DNA from: Paenibacillus piri
Lineage (GTDB): Bacteria; Bacillota; Bacilli; Paenibacillales; NBRC-103111
Assembly: GCF_004354045.1 (NCBI RefSeq)
Contig: NZ_SMRT01000001.1
Location: 434,001-498,000, forward strand
Length of the DNA: 64,000 bases
Direction: 5' to 3'
Shown: piece after piece, positions 25,548 through 34,022 of the stretch
Layout of the letters: each line of letters opens with the position of its first letter
Position numbering within the stretch: the stretch's first letter is position 1
Notes under the pieces: model-generated
The model's input: only the letters and a program-made list of their open reading frames with translations
What the model was told of the DNA's origin: nothing
The model's database searches: none
Program-made: the position numbers and the translations under genes

Positions 25548-26039
25548 ATGGAACAATTTAAAATGCGCATTATCGAAATTTTGAAGGAAGATGCGAGAAG
25601 AACGCCTGCGCTAATCGCGACCATGCTGGGCGCGTCGGAGGCGGAAGTGGCGGAAGCGATCCGCGATCTTGAAAAAGCGAACGTTATCGTCAAATACGCG
25701 ACAGTCGTCAATTGGGCGAAGGTCGACGACGAACGGGTAACGGCGTTAATTGAAGTGCAAATTACACCGGAACGCGGCCGCGGGTTTGACGCGATTGCGG
25801 AACGTATTTACTTATATCCGGAAGTGAAGTCCGTTTATTTGATGTCGGGTGCGTACGATCTGCTCGTTGAGATCGAAGGCAAGACGTTGAAGGAGGTCGC
25901 CTCCTTCGTATCCAACAAGCTGTCCCCTATCGAGCGCGTATTGTCGACCAAAACCCATTTTGTGTTAAAAAAATACAAGCAGGACGGTATTATCTTTGAG
26001 GATAAAGAAGAGGATCCCCGTCTGCTAATCTCCCCGTAA
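25548..26039 (+). CDS. Lrp/AsnC family transcriptional regulator
   Basis: This 163-residue DNA-binding protein has an N-terminal winged helix-turn-helix (about 5-55, IIEILKEDARRTPALIATML) and a C-terminal RAM (ACT-like) domain (about 65-145, VYLMSGAYDLLVEIEGK), as in Lrp regulators that sense amino acids. It sits 13 bases before an aminotransferase gene, an arrangement like Bacillus subtilis yugG-yugH (alaR-alaT), so it probably controls that enzyme. AGGAGGG lies 11 bases upstream of the ATG; a TTG at 25542 is an alternative start. Confidence 0.9.
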   Translation: MEQFKMRIIEILKEDARRTPALIATMLGASEAEVAEAIRDLEKANVIVKYATVVNWAKVDDERVTALIEVQITPERGRGFDAIAERIYLYPEVKSVYLMSGAYDLLVEIEGKTLKEVASFVSNKLSPIERVLSTKTHFVLKKYKQDGIIFEDKEEDPRLLISP

Positions 26040-26052
26040 AGGACGATGAGTG

Positions 26053-27255
26053 ATGATAAAGCAAAACCAAATACTCGGATCATCCACCAAGCCTATGACC
26101 GGATACTTAGCTCCCCTGGTAAGAGAAATACCGCCTTCGGGCATCCGCAAATTTTTTGACCTGGTTAGCGCCAGCAAGGACGATATTATTTCGCTCGGTG
26201 TCGGTGAGCCCGATTTCAGCACGCCGTGGCATGTTCGCGAAGCGTGCGTTTACTCGTTGGAACGAGGCAATACGAAGTACACCTCCAATGCCGGCATGCC
26301 CGAGCTTCGTGAGGCGATCGCCGAATATTTGTACGATTCGTTCCAGGTGCCGTACGAGCCGTCGGACGAAGTGCTTGTTACGGTAGGCGGCAGCGAGGCG
26401 ATCGATCTCGCCTTGCGCGCGTTGATCGTGCCCGGGGACGAAATTCTCATTACCGAGCCGACTTATGTATCTTATGCGCCGATCGTCAAGATCAGCGGAG
26501 GGGTCCCCGTAGGCGTCGAAACGTTCGCGAAGGATCAATTCAAGCTGACGGCTGAATCGTTGAAAGCCAGCATCACCCCGAAATCGAAGGCGCTGATCGT
26601 CTGCTTCCCGAACAATCCGACAGGCGGAGTCATGAGCTACGAGGACTGGGAGCCGATCGCCAAAGTCGTGGAGGAGCACGATCTGATCGTCATCTCCGAC
26701 GAAATCTACGCCGAGCTTACTTATGAGAGCAAGCACGTCAGCTTCGCTTCGCTGCCGGGGATGCGGGACCGGACTATTCTGGTCAGCGGCTTTTCCAAAG
26801 CTTTTGCGATGACCGGCTGGAGGATGGGCTATGCTTGCGGACATAGCGACATCATTTCGGCAATGCTCAAAATTCATCAATATTCCATTATGTGCGCACC
26901 GGCTATGGGGCAGGTAGCGGCACTCGAAGCGTTGAGAAACGGGATGGAAGAGAAGGATAAAATGATGGAGTCGTACAATCAGCGGAGGAGGCTGATGGTG
27001 CAGGGCTTCAGGGAAATCGGGCTGCAATGCCATGAGCCGCAAGGCGCATTCTACGTCTTTCCGTCGGTTGCTTCTACAGGCCTAAGCTCGGAGGAGTTCG
27101 CGCAGCGCTTGCTTTACGAGGGCAAAGTGGCGGCCGTTCCGGGAAATGTATTCGGTCTTGGCGGCGAAGGGTTTGTCCGGTGTTCATACGCCTATTCCGT
27201 CAATCAATTGATCGAGGCAATCGATCGGATCGGGAACTTTTTGAAAAAGCTGTAA
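26053..27255 (+). CDS. PLP-dependent class I aminotransferase
   Basis: This 400-residue enzyme transfers amino groups between amino and 2-oxo acids. Visible sites are the Gly-rich PLP phosphate loop (TVGGSEAIDLALRA), the substrate/PLP motif FPNNPTGG near residue 192, the ISDEIYAEL segment with the PLP-binding Asp, and the Schiff-base lysine in SGFSKAFAMTGWRMGY. It follows the Lrp-type regulator closely and resembles the AlaT/PatA group; alanine or N-acetyl-diaminopimelate are possible substrates. AAAGGA precedes the ATG by 9 bases; a GTG one codon earlier is an alternative. Confidence 0.9.
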   Translation: MIKQNQILGSSTKPMTGYLAPLVREIPPSGIRKFFDLVSASKDDIISLGVGEPDFSTPWHVREACVYSLERGNTKYTSNAGMPELREAIAEYLYDSFQVPYEPSDEVLVTVGGSEAIDLALRALIVPGDEILITEPTYVSYAPIVKISGGVPVGVETFAKDQFKLTAESLKASITPKSKALIVCFPNNPTGGVMSYEDWEPIAKVVEEHDLIVISDEIYAELTYESKHVSFASLPGMRDRTILVSGFSKAFAMTGWRMGYACGHSDIISAMLKIHQYSIMCAPAMGQVAALEALRNGMEEKDKMMESYNQRRRLMVQGFREIGLQCHEPQGAFYVFPSVASTGLSSEEFAQRLLYEGKVAAVPGNVFGLGGEGFVRCSYAYSVNQLIEAIDRIGNFLKKL

Positions 27256-27410
27256 TTTCGTCACAAATCGACAAAACTAGCCATTTCCAACCAAGTCAAA
27301 AACTGGTATCTTTAATAGTATAGAAGGTTCACATGTTTAATTTTATAGGATAAAAGATTCATGTAGCTAACTATTGCGTGCTAAAGATATGCAGCAAGGG
27401 GGGATGAACA

Positions 27411-27674
27411 ATGGCTTTTCCGGAATATCAGCTTCGCCAATATCAGCACATTGGCTGGATCCGCGAGAACGATCAGCAGGCCAAGTGGGTATCTGGGAAA
27501 AAAAAGAAATCATCTGCTGCACGATCTCTGGAAGATGAAATCTATCAATTGCGGCGCGAGCTGGAAGACCTCGTTCGTAATGAGAAGAGCTTGACCTCGC
27601 CTAAGGTTGTAGAAACGAGTATGATTCTCGATAAGAAGATTAATGAATATATGAATCGGAAGAGGGACCGTTAA
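27411..27674 (+). CDS. Spo0E-family aspartyl-phosphate phosphatase
   Basis: This 87-residue protein ends in a Spo0E-like helical hairpin (about residues 42-85): ELEDLVRNEKSLTSPKVVE then SMILDKKINEYMN. The family signature is SQELD; here it reads SMILD, which keeps the Ser, Leu and catalytic-site Asp. Spo0E proteins remove phosphate from Spo0A and delay sporulation. The first 40 residues are a basic extension not found in the shortest members. A GGGGGGAT ribosome site precedes the ATG. A TTTTGTCGATTT sequence about 140 bases upstream (27264-27277) resembles a Spo0A box, but this is weak. Confidence 0.75.
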   Translation: MAFPEYQLRQYQHIGWIRENDQQAKWVSGKKKKSSAARSLEDEIYQLRRELEDLVRNEKSLTSPKVVETSMILDKKINEYMNRKRDR

Positions 27675-27692
27675 AACCGGTTCCTTTTTATT
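27664..27692 (+). terminator. Terminator of the Spo0E-like gene
   Basis: GGGACCG pairs with CGGTTCC around a 6-base loop, followed by five T residues. Confidence 0.8.
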
Positions 27693-27694
27693 TA

Positions 27695-27784
27695 TTGAAT
27701 TGAAAGTATAAGATTCTATACTTTGCTTCGCACAATCTTGATAAACGCGCTCGTTCGTTAGGGAAGGCGAAGCCGTTTATTCCG
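27695..27784 (+). repeat. R2 repeat copy 2
   Basis: Full R2 element: AGTATAAGATTCTATACT palindrome, GCTTCGCACAATCTTGATAA, then a second imperfect palindrome ending in GCCGTTTATTC. It is the mirror partner of the copy at 28491; both share a TTAGGG variant in the loop of the second palindrome and enclose the lipoprotein gene. Confidence 0.9.
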
Positions 27785-27942
27785 GTGCAGCGGAATTCGG
27801 CAGCAGCCTCCTCTCATCCGGCAATGTCACTTTTTGTGGAATTTGCTTTTTTATGATAAGATTACACAATCGGACAACGTTTCTGGACGGCGAAAAACGC
27901 AGGTTTGCGGAGTAGCTTTTCCAAGGTGCGGGAGGAGAACAG

Positions 27943-28485
27943 ATGAAGCGGAGTTTCACAATATTTATCCTTTTTGCGTTATTGTTTGCTTTGGCCGGCT
28001 GCGGCGGCGGACCGAAGGCGGACGTGCCCATATTCATGATGTCGGCCAACGGGGTTCCGAACGATGTCGCCGACAAGCTGCAGGCGGATTTGCGGTCGAA
28101 GTTGGGCGAGGCTCCTACAGTCAGCGTGACATCGACGCCGATTTTTTCGATGGAGAAGCTGATTGTAGAAATTGCCGCCGGCGATAACGGCATTATTATT
28201 GTGCCTATGGAGCAGTTCAAGACGATCGGCCAGCAGGGCGGTTACGTAAGCTTGGACAGCGCGGCGAAAGCGGAAGATTTTCCCGACGGAGTGCTGGAGC
28301 TGCCGGTGGACGGCAAGGACAAGGAAGGCAAGAAGGAGAAGCATTTATTCGGCATTCCACTCGAAAAAACGAAATGGTTTATCGATCTGAAGCTGAACGG
28401 TAAAGATTTGATCGCTTTCGTACCGGCAAATGCGAAAAATCAGGAAAAAGTGATGCAGGTTATTAAAGTTATCGCCCAGAAGTGA
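27943..28485 (+). CDS. Lipoprotein, function unknown
   Basis: This 180-residue protein has a typical lipoprotein signal with lipobox LAGC (Cys20) and a GlyGly spacer. The mature part alternates strands and helices (VSVTSTPIFSMEKLIVEIAA, GIIIVPMEQFKTIGQQGG) and could be a small alpha/beta domain, but I recognise no family. It has a GGGAGGAG ribosome site. It is enclosed by two inverted R2 copies and lies upstream of the cobalamin riboswitch; there is no evidence that it belongs to that regulon. Confidence 0.7.
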   Translation: MKRSFTIFILFALLFALAGCGGGPKADVPIFMMSANGVPNDVADKLQADLRSKLGEAPTVSVTSTPIFSMEKLIVEIAAGDNGIIIVPMEQFKTIGQQGGYVSLDSAAKAEDFPDGVLELPVDGKDKEGKKEKHLFGIPLEKTKWFIDLKLNGKDLIAFVPANAKNQEKVMQVIKVIAQK

Positions 28486-28490
28486 ACAAT

Positions 28491-28586
28491 TCAAGGATAA
28501 ACGGCATCGCCGTCCCTAACGGACGAGCGCGTTTATCAAGATTGTGCGAAGCAAAGTATAGAATCTTATACTTTCTATATCAATGA
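28491..28586 (-). repeat. R2 repeat copy 3 (inverted)
   Basis: Full R2 element on the minus strand, beginning immediately after the lipoprotein stop. It forms an inverted pair with the copy at 27695, about 800 bases away. Confidence 0.9.
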
Positions 28587-28593
28587 ACATAAC

Positions 28594-28790
28594 TTCATAG
28601 CTTCGAGCAGGTGCCTGCAGCGTATTGCGTGCGCAGGTTAAAAGGGAAGCCGGTGCAAATCCGGCACGGTCCCGCCACTGTAATATGGGAAGCTCCTTAA
28701 CAGCCACTGTCCGGCAGAAGGACGGGAAGGCAAGGATGCTGCATCTGTCCCCATAAGTCAGGAGACCTGCCTGTTCGGATAAAGACAGCC
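28594..28790 (+). ncRNA. Cobalamin riboswitch
   Basis: This aptamer binds adenosylcobalamin and represses the downstream operon. Diagnostic parts are the opening AGGTGCCTGCAG, the core GAAGCCGGTGCAAATCCGGC, ACGGTCCCGCCACTGTAA, and the B12 box region AAGTCAGGAGACCTGCCTG (28754-28772). The expression platform follows. It precedes btuF by about 370 bases, the gap being filled by a terminator and two R2 repeats. Confidence 0.96.
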
Positions 28791-28865
28791 TCTTTCGCGG
28801 AAAAAGGAGCGTCAGGCACAAACCAGTTACAGGCTCGCCAGAGCCTTTGCTGCTGTTTGTTTCGC

Positions 28866-28918
28866 CGCTGCGCTGCGCCCTTTGGAGCCTTGATGACGAG
28901 GAACCGGAGGGCTTTTTC
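28866..28918 (+). terminator. Terminator of the cobalamin riboswitch
   Basis: GCCCTTTGG-CC pairs (with two G-U pairs) with GG-CCGGAGGGC around a loop, followed by five T residues. A segment upstream (GGCTCGCCAGAGCC) could be the alternative pairing partner. Confidence 0.75.
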
Positions 28919-28920
28919 AT

Positions 28921-29010
28921 TTGAACAGAAAGTATAAGAATCTATACTTTGCTTCGCACAACCTTGATAAACGTGCTCGTCCTCGAAGGACGGCGAAGTC
29001 GTTTATCCTG
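28921..29010 (+). repeat. R2 repeat copy 4
   Basis: Full R2 element (TTGAACAGAAAGTATAAG to GTCGTTTATCC) lying directly behind the riboswitch terminator in the leader of the cobalamin operon. Confidence 0.92.
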
Positions 29011-29012
29011 GG

Positions 29013-29088
29013 TTGAACAGAAAGCTTAAGCGCGTCACACAATCTTGACAAACGCGCTCGTCCTGAGGCCGGCGGGGCCGTTTATGTT
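29013..29088 (+). repeat. R2 repeat copy 5 (first palindrome degenerate)
   Basis: This copy follows copy 4 head-to-tail. It starts TTGAACAGAAAGCTTAAG; the first palindrome has decayed but the CACAATCTTGACAAACG link and the second palindrome are kept. Confidence 0.8.
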
Positions 29089-29160
29089 TTGTTTCAGGGG
29101 CGGGGCTCGGGTCAGGAGCAGATGAACCGCCATTGCGGCGGGGGAAGAGGGAAATGGATC

Positions 29161-30201
29161 ATGAACTTGTCGAAAACAAACAGATGGGCCGCGGGCATAC
29201 TCGGGTTTGCTCTCATTTGGAGCGCCGCAGGCTGCGGAGGCAGCCAGGCGCCGGGCCCGACAACACCGGGAGCAGGCCAATTGGTCGATCCGCCCAAAGC
29301 GGGCAGTGCCAAGCAGGAAGGTCAAAGTGGAGATACGAAGGCTCCGGCCGGGTCCAAAGCAACCGTGTACCCTTTTAAAGTGAAGGATGCGACAGGCAAG
29401 GAGTTTACGTTTAATAAAGCTCCCGAACGCATCGTTTCGGTATCTCCCAGCGAGACGGAGACATTGTTCGCGCTCGGATTGGGGGATCGCGTTATCGGCG
29501 TATCCGATTTTTGCGATTATCCCGCGGAAGCTTTGACCAAGCCGAAAATGGGCAGCATCGTCAAGCCGAACGAGGAAGCGCTGATAGCGGCTAATGCGGA
29601 TGTAGTGTTGTCCGGCGTTTCGCTAAAAGTTCCGGTCGTCGAGCAGCTGCGCGGTTTAAAGGTGAATGTGTTCAAGGTTGAGCCGAAGACGATGAACGAT
29701 GTGATGGACAACATTCTGATGTTTGGCCGGTTGTTCGACAAGCAGGAGCAGGCCGAGCAGCTGGTCGCTGTCATGAAAGCGAACCGGCAAAAAGTAACGG
29801 ATGCGGTAAAGGATTTGAAGCCGGAGCAGAAGAAAAAGGTGTTTATCGAGTTTTCGCCAGGCTGGACGGTCGGAAAGGGCGAATTTATCGACGAGCTGAT
29901 CGCCTTGGCGGGCGGCGTCAATATTGCTGCGGATCAACAGGGCTATAACGAGATCAATGAGGAAAAAGTGATTGCCGCAAATCCGCAAGTGATTTTATAT
30001 CCGGACAATCTGCTCGACGACAAGTCCAAAAAAACGCTGGACCAAGTAATTAAAGAGCGCAGCGGCTGGGGAGGCATCGAGGCTGTCAAAAATAACCGAC
30101 TAATCGGACTCGATAAAAATTTAATGAGTCGTCCCGGCCCGCGTATGGCGGAAAGTCTGGTAGATATCGCCAAAGGCATTTACCCAGAGCTGGTGAAATA
30201 G
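29161..30201 (+). CDS. btuF: Cobalamin/corrinoid ABC transporter substrate-binding lipoprotein
   Basis: This 346-residue lipoprotein would capture corrinoids outside the cell and deliver them to BtuCD. The signal ends in a lipobox SAAGC (Cys21), followed by a Gly/Pro/Lys linker to about residue 75. The binding domain (about 80-346) belongs to the class III (Fe3+/B12) binding-protein family: PERIVSVSPSETETLFALGL at the start, and the ATP-binding-partner contacts SPGWTVGKGEF and RPGPRMAESL at the end. btuC starts one base after the stop. Assignment to cobalamin rests on the upstream riboswitch and the following cob genes; by sequence alone iron siderophores would be possible. Confidence 0.9.
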   Translation: MNLSKTNRWAAGILGFALIWSAAGCGGSQAPGPTTPGAGQLVDPPKAGSAKQEGQSGDTKAPAGSKATVYPFKVKDATGKEFTFNKAPERIVSVSPSETETLFALGLGDRVIGVSDFCDYPAEALTKPKMGSIVKPNEEALIAANADVVLSGVSLKVPVVEQLRGLKVNVFKVEPKTMNDVMDNILMFGRLFDKQEQAEQLVAVMKANRQKVTDAVKDLKPEQKKKVFIEFSPGWTVGKGEFIDELIALAGGVNIAADQQGYNEINEEKVIAANPQVILYPDNLLDDKSKKTLDQVIKERSGWGGIEAVKNNRLIGLDKNLMSRPGPRMAESLVDIAKGIYPELVK

Positions 30202-30202
30202 G

Positions 30203-31231
30203 ATGAGGCGCAGGCTGTTGCTTTGGGGCGGCGCCGGTGTACTGCTGCTGCTCGTTTCGATGACGGTCAGCCTATCTATCGGTACGGTCCGGCTGCCGTT
30301 TCTGCAAGTATGGGGCATTCTTGCCCATCATCTGCCATGGATCGGCCATTCGATTCCTGCCGATTGGCAGCCGGCGGCGGAGCAGATCATTTGGCGCGTC
30401 CGACTGCCGCGCGTGCTGCTGGGGCTGCTCGTCGGAGCCGCATTGGGCGTGGCAGGAGCCGCCTTTCAGGGCGTGCTGCGCAATCCGCTGGCGGACCCTT
30501 ATACATTGGGGGTCTCGTCGGGAGCGGCGCTCGGCGCTTCATTTTTAATATTGTTCGGGCTGCAGTTCGCGTTCGGCTCGTGGACGATCCCGGTCATTGC
30601 TTTTATAACCGCGGCGGCATCATTGTTGTCGGTTCTGCTGCTGGCGCGCACGGACGGCCAGCTGAAAATGGGAACGGTACTGTTGGCGGGCGTTGTCATG
30701 CACTCATTTCTCGGTTCCTTCGTTTCATTGATGGTAGCGATGTCGAAGCAGGTCATTAACGAAATTTTATTTTGGATGATGGGCAGTCTGTCGCTGCGGG
30801 GCTGGTCGTATACGCTTGTGCTCCTGCCTTATTTGGCTGCAGGAGCAGCGGTTTTGCTGATGTACGGGCGGGCGCTGAATTTGTTTGCATTGGGCGAGGC
30901 GCAGGCCGCCCATCTGGGGGTACGGGTCGAGCGGACGAAGCTGATCGTTCTGACGGCGGCTACGCTTGTGACCGCTGCTGCCGTCTCCGTATCGGGAGTC
31001 GTAGCGTTTGTCGGCCTGATTGTCCCGCATTTGCTGCGGATGCTGATCGGGCCGGATTACCGTCTGCTGTTGCCGCTTTCGCTGCTGGGCGGGGCGATCT
31101 ATGTTCTGTGGGCCGATACGATCGCCAGAATGCTGCTCAGTCCGACCGAAATCCCGCTCGGGGTCGTTACCGCATTTATGGGCGCGCCGTTTTTTGCTTA
31201 TTTGCTCAGAAAAAATAAACGGACCGGTTAA
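30203..31231 (+). CDS. btuC: Cobalamin ABC transporter permease
   Basis: This 342-residue FecCD-family permease has about ten membrane segments and the family motifs LPRVLLGLLVGAALGVAGAA and NPLADPYTLGVSSGAALGA. The segment VAFVGLIVPHLLRMLIGPD is the ATPase-contact loop. It starts one base after btuF and btuD follows within 20 bases, so the three are translated from one message. Confidence 0.94.
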   Translation: MRRRLLLWGGAGVLLLLVSMTVSLSIGTVRLPFLQVWGILAHHLPWIGHSIPADWQPAAEQIIWRVRLPRVLLGLLVGAALGVAGAAFQGVLRNPLADPYTLGVSSGAALGASFLILFGLQFAFGSWTIPVIAFITAAASLLSVLLLARTDGQLKMGTVLLAGVVMHSFLGSFVSLMVAMSKQVINEILFWMMGSLSLRGWSYTLVLLPYLAAGAAVLLMYGRALNLFALGEAQAAHLGVRVERTKLIVLTAATLVTAAAVSVSGVVAFVGLIVPHLLRMLIGPDYRLLLPLSLLGGAIYVLWADTIARMLLSPTEIPLGVVTAFMGAPFFAYLLRKNKRTG

Positions 31232-31250
31232 GGCGGAAAGGGGGGCGGTC

Positions 31251-32042
31251 ATGACGATCGTACAGGCGGATAAGGCCGGCAAAGCGTATAAAGACCGGCA
31301 TGTGCTGCAGCAGGTCAGCCTTGCTGTGGAGCCGGGCGAATGCTTGGGCATAATTGGCCCGAACGGGAGCGGCAAATCGACGCTGCTGAAGCTGTTGTCA
31401 GGCATTGAAGCGCCGACCTCCGGCAGCGTGCTGCTGGAGGGCCGCTCCGCTCATGCCTACCCGCGCAAGCGGCTGGCGCAATGGGCGGCGGTGCTGCAGC
31501 AGGATGCGCTGCCGCCGCTCGGCTTTACCGTACGCGAGGTTATCGGCATGGGCCGCTACCCGTTCCAAAATTGGCTCGGAACCGATTCGGCGGATGCGGA
31601 GCGTTTGGTGGACCGGATCATCGAGCGGCTGCAGCTCGTGAAGCTGCAGCATCGCCAGGTGGACGGTTTGAGCGGAGGCGAGCGGCAGCGGGTTGCGCTC
31701 GGCAAAGTGATGGCGCAGCAGCCTCGGCTGCTGCTGCTCGACGAGCCGACGACTTTTCTCGATATCGGCTACCAGATTCAGATGATGGATTGGATCCGCA
31801 GCTGGCAGAAGGAGTCGGGATTGACGGTCATCGCCGTGCTGCATGATTTGAATTTGGCCGCGCAGTATTGCGGACGGCTGCTGATTTTGCAGGAGGGGCG
31901 GGTCGTTGCCGCCGGAACGCCGGAGGAGGTCATTGCGCCGGGACTGCTGGAGCGGGTGTACGGCACGCAGCCCATCGTCATGCGGCATCCCGTGTCCGGC
32001 GTGCCGCAAATATTGCTGCAGCCGGATGGCGGGCAGGAATGA
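31251..32042 (+). CDS. btuD: Cobalamin ABC transporter ATP-binding protein
   Basis: This 263-residue ATPase powers the BtuC permease from the cytoplasmic side. It shows Walker A GPNGSGKST (about residues 36-44), the Q-loop LQQDALPP, the signature LSGGERQR, Walker B LLLLDEPTTFLD and the switch His in AVLHDLN. GAAAGGGGGG precedes the ATG. Confidence 0.94.
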   Translation: MTIVQADKAGKAYKDRHVLQQVSLAVEPGECLGIIGPNGSGKSTLLKLLSGIEAPTSGSVLLEGRSAHAYPRKRLAQWAAVLQQDALPPLGFTVREVIGMGRYPFQNWLGTDSADAERLVDRIIERLQLVKLQHRQVDGLSGGERQRVALGKVMAQQPRLLLLDEPTTFLDIGYQIQMMDWIRSWQKESGLTVIAVLHDLNLAAQYCGRLLILQEGRVVAAGTPEEVIAPGLLERVYGTQPIVMRHPVSGVPQILLQPDGGQE

Positions 32043-32088
32043 TGCAACGGGGAATCCGGTTTCGCTCAATATGGAAGGGGAGAGGATT

Positions 32089-33156
32089 ATGAAGCAATCA
32101 CTAGATACGATCGCTCGGCAAATACAAGCGTTGGATCAAGCGGCCGTCGAAGCGGCCGGACGCCATTTGGACCAACTGACGAAGCCGCCGGGCAGCCTCG
32201 GCAAATTGGAGCATATTGCGAAGCAGCTGGCCGGTATTACCGGCCAGACGATTCCGGAGCTCGGGAAAAAAGCCGTCATCGTCATGGCGGGGGACCATGG
32301 CGTATGCGAGGAAGGAATCAGTGCATTTCCGGCGGAGGTGACGCCGCAAATGGTGCTTAACTTTCTGAACGGGGGAGCTGCGGTCAACGTGCTTGCCCGG
32401 CAGACGGGGGCGGATGTCGTCTGCGTGGATATCGGCGTGAACGCGGAGCTTGAGCACCCTCAGCTCGTAGCGCGCAAGGTGCGCAAAGGCACGCGCAATA
32501 TGATGCGGGAAGCGGCCATGACCGAGCGGGAGGCGCTGGACGCCATTCACGTCGGCATTCGCCTCGTGGAGGAGCTCGTTCGCGAAGGCTGCGGCCTGTT
32601 TGCAACCGGCGAGATGGGCATCGGCAACACAACGGCGAGCTCCGCATTGCTCGTTGTGCTGACCGGGACGGAAGCGGCGGATGCCGTAGGCCGGGGCACC
32701 GGCATAGACAGCGACAAGCTATTGCACAAGCAGTCCGTGATCGAGCGCGCCATCGCCGTCAATAAGCCGGATCCGAGTAATCCGATCGATGTGCTGGCCA
32801 AGCTGGGCGGCCTCGAAATTGCCGGATTAACCGGCGTCATCCTGGGTGCTGCGCTGCACCGCCGTCCTGTCGTGATCGACGGCTTTATTTCATCTGCGGC
32901 AGCGCTCGTCGCAAGCCGGATCGCTCCGCAAAGCGCGTCCTACATGATCGCCTCGCATTTGTCGCAGGAGCGTGGACATGCGCGTCTGTTGGAGGCGATC
33001 GGCATCTCGCCCATGCTAAGCATGGATATGCGGCTTGGCGAAGGGACCGGCGCCGTGCTGGCTTTTCCGCTGATCGAGGCGTCGGTTAACGTGATGAAGG
33101 AAATGGCGACATTCGCCAGTGCCGGCGTCTCGCAAAGCGGCCCAGACGGTCTGTAG
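32089..33156 (+). CDS. cobT: Nicotinate-nucleotide--dimethylbenzimidazole phosphoribosyltransferase
   Basis: This enzyme makes alpha-ribazole phosphate, the precursor of the lower ligand of cobalamin. The 355-residue protein has the usual length. Visible motifs are LTKPPGSLGKLE near the start, VMAGDHGVCEEGISAFP, the ATGEMGIGNTT loop with Glu175, and RLGEGTGA with Glu318, which correspond to the two glutamates known in Salmonella CobT (174 and 317). GGGGAGAGG lies 6 bases before the ATG. It lies between the transporter genes and cobU. Confidence 0.96.
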   Translation: MKQSLDTIARQIQALDQAAVEAAGRHLDQLTKPPGSLGKLEHIAKQLAGITGQTIPELGKKAVIVMAGDHGVCEEGISAFPAEVTPQMVLNFLNGGAAVNVLARQTGADVVCVDIGVNAELEHPQLVARKVRKGTRNMMREAAMTEREALDAIHVGIRLVEELVREGCGLFATGEMGIGNTTASSALLVVLTGTEAADAVGRGTGIDSDKLLHKQSVIERAIAVNKPDPSNPIDVLAKLGGLEIAGLTGVILGAALHRRPVVIDGFISSAAALVASRIAPQSASYMIASHLSQERGHARLLEAIGISPMLSMDMRLGEGTGAVLAFPLIEASVNVMKEMATFASAGVSQSGPDGL

Positions 33157-33164
33157 GAGGCGCC

Positions 33165-33971
33165 ATGCTTATATTGGTTACCGGCGGGGCCCGCAGCGGC
33201 AAAAGCTCCTTTGCCGAAGCGTATTGCGCGAAGCTCGGACAGCGGGGCGTGTACATAGCGACGGCACAGGCATACGATGAGGAGATGAAGGCGAGAATCC
33301 GGCTTCATCAGCGGCAGCGGGAAAACGGCGGCTTACACTGGACGACGGTTGAGGAGCCGTATGCTTTGGCCGATATGCTGCAAAGGCTGTACAGACTGCA
33401 GGGCGTTCATCCCGGGCAGCAACACCTGGACGGACTTCAAGAGCGGCAACGCTTGCAAAGAGACGGCGAACAACCCGCTGAGGATCGATGGATACAGGAG
33501 CAACCGGAGCATATTGAGCGCGAGCGTCAGCCGTCGGAAAGCGGACATGGACAGCCGGCATCCGGGCAGCCGGAGCGGGCACAACCGGAGCATGAAGCGC
33601 CCGATCCGGAAAAATACGAAGGGCGGATGCATCGCGATGATTTGCCGGTCGTTCTCGTCGATTGTTTGACGCTGTGGCTGTCCAATTGGCTGCTTAAGCA
33701 TGAACGGCAGGCTGATGCCGAGGGGCAAGTTCAGCCGCTGCTGGACGAATTGAAGCGGGCTGCCAGTCTGTTTGCGGCAGACAGGCGCCGGCATCTCGTA
33801 TTCGTTACGAATGAAGTGGGCTACGGGCTGGTGCCTGAATATAAGCTGGGCCGGCAGTTCCGCGACTTGTCGGGCAGAATGAATCAGCAATTGGCGCAGG
33901 AAGCGGATGAAGTGTTTTTGGTGACGGCGGGCATTCCGGTAGAGCTGAAACGAATCCGATTTGAACTGTAG
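33165..33971 (+). CDS. cobU: Adenosylcobinamide kinase/guanylyltransferase with low-complexity insert
   Basis: CobU phosphorylates adenosylcobinamide and then adds GMP to it for nucleotide loop assembly. The P-loop GGARSGKSS (7-15), the VYIATAQAYDEEMKARI segment, DCLTLWLSNWLL (166-177) and VTNEVGYGLVPEYKLGR-type strand are all present. The usual length is about 180-190; here it is 268, because residues about 80-158 form a hydrophilic insert rich in Gln, Glu, Pro, Arg and His, placed in the loop before DCLTLWL. The insert keeps the frame and has no obvious fold. The stop of cobT is 8 bases upstream. Confidence 0.93.
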   Translation: MLILVTGGARSGKSSFAEAYCAKLGQRGVYIATAQAYDEEMKARIRLHQRQRENGGLHWTTVEEPYALADMLQRLYRLQGVHPGQQHLDGLQERQRLQRDGEQPAEDRWIQEQPEHIERERQPSESGHGQPASGQPERAQPEHEAPDPEKYEGRMHRDDLPVVLVDCLTLWLSNWLLKHERQADAEGQVQPLLDELKRAASLFAADRRRHLVFVTNEVGYGLVPEYKLGRQFRDLSGRMNQQLAQEADEVFLVTAGIPVELKRIRFEL

Positions 33972-34022
33972 CCGCATCAACCGATTTCGGTCTCGAATTC
34001 GGCAGGCGGGTGGGGAAGCAGG

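Noticed and set aside
27264..27277. Spo0A box upstream of the Spo0E-like gene
   Set aside because: Only a partial match to TGTCGAA, single and distant; not strong enough to list as a site.
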